Part shown: positions 63,918 to 64,000 of the stretch, one piece after another
How the letters are laid out: the number at the start of each line of letters is the position of its first letter
Position numbering within the stretch: the first letter of the stretch is position 1
NCBI RefSeq assembly: GCF_020731415.2
Contig: NZ_CP088273.1
Coordinates: forward strand, 2,051,001-2,115,000
Reading direction: 5' to 3'
DNA from: Phyllobacterium sp. T1293
GTDB lineage: Bacteria; Pseudomonadota; Alphaproteobacteria; Rhizobiales; Rhizobiaceae
DNA length: 64,000 nt
Translations under genes and position numbers: made by a program
The notes under the pieces: model-generated
Told to the model about the DNA's origin: nothing
Database searches by the model: none
Seen by the model: only the letters and a program-made list of their open reading frames with translations

Positions 63918-64000
63918 GTTAGAGTATCGGACGGTAAATAAGGTGTGTTCTGTTTCTCGGATGGCGAGACAATCCACAAGGAAGGCAGCGAGGTCGATGT
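63918..64000. mobile_element. End of a probable insertion sequence, cut by window
   Basis: Sequence beyond the L,D-transpeptidase joint is not related to that gene. It opens with TTAGAGTATCGGACGGTAAA, has a long leader and reaches an ATG (63997) just before the window end, the layout of an IS end followed by a transposase start. It may be IS256-like; this is from memory and not checked. Confidence 0.45.

Overview
The window is about 64 kb of chromosome from an alphaproteobacterium, most likely a member of the Hyphomicrobiales near Brucella, Ochrobactrum or Phyllobacterium. The evidence is moderately GC-rich coding DNA, a CcrM-type GANTC methyltransferase with CtrA-like sites upstream, and a block (ppdK, smc, dsbA-like, dciA, mutY, ccrM, thrC, M16 protease, EAL protein, algH, peroxiredoxin, rnhA-thrB-ispH-SURF1-DUF983) that I recall, without having checked it here, as grouped in Brucella and its relatives. 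The intergenic regions hold several families of long inverted repeats, which is also typical of these genomes. Genus cannot be fixed from the sequence alone.

Layout. (1) 1-5.9 kb: a minus-strand sugar/AI-2-like ABC operon (binding protein, ATPase, two different permeases, ribokinase cut by the window edge) with a LacI-type operator over its promoter. (2) 6.1-11.2 kb: a surface-polysaccharide initiation block, namely a 4-ketoreductase-like SDR, a WbpL/WreU-type polyprenyl-phosphate sugar-1-P transferase, a GT2 and a WbpM-type 4,6-dehydratase; together these could make and load UDP-N-acetylquinovosamine or a similar sugar. A tRNA-Gln lies inside it and a DUF2793 protein follows. (3) 12.9-19.3 kb: minus-strand purine degradation genes (allantoinase PuuE, ureidoglycolate lyase, xanthine dehydrogenase A and B, OHCU decarboxylase, HIU hydrolase). 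(4) 19.6-37.2 kb: mixed metabolism, including BioY, an MBL hydrolase, an omega-aminotransferase, a phytase-like secreted protein, a divergent pair of citrate-synthase paralogues (one with an N-terminal helix-turn-helix), an OmpA-like protein, 6-phosphogluconate dehydrogenase, a Ca/H antiporter, a polysaccharide deacetylase and pyruvate phosphate dikinase. (5) 37.6-46 kb: smc with a one-base frameshift, a DsbA-like protein, an unexplained structured non-coding block, DciA, and two more LPS genes (UDP-glucuronate 4-epimerase, O-antigen ligase). (6) 46-63.8 kb: mutY, HAD hydrolases, ccrM, thrC, M16 protease, an EAL c-di-GMP phosphodiesterase with a degenerate GGDEF domain, AlgH, a DsbD N-domain-like protein, a 1-Cys peroxiredoxin and the rnhA-thrB-ispH-SURF1-DUF983 operon. 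At the right edge an L,D-transpeptidase gene is cut off by what looks like the end of an insertion sequence.

Four repeat families, named R1-R4 here, occupy most long gaps. R1 carries a variable number of the heptamer GTGGTTC at its ends and in three places is combined with R3. I found no CRISPR array, prophage or complete insertion sequence. The best leads beyond known biology are the HTH-citrate synthase pair with its shared operator, the composite repeats, and the structured block at 42.6-42.85 kb.
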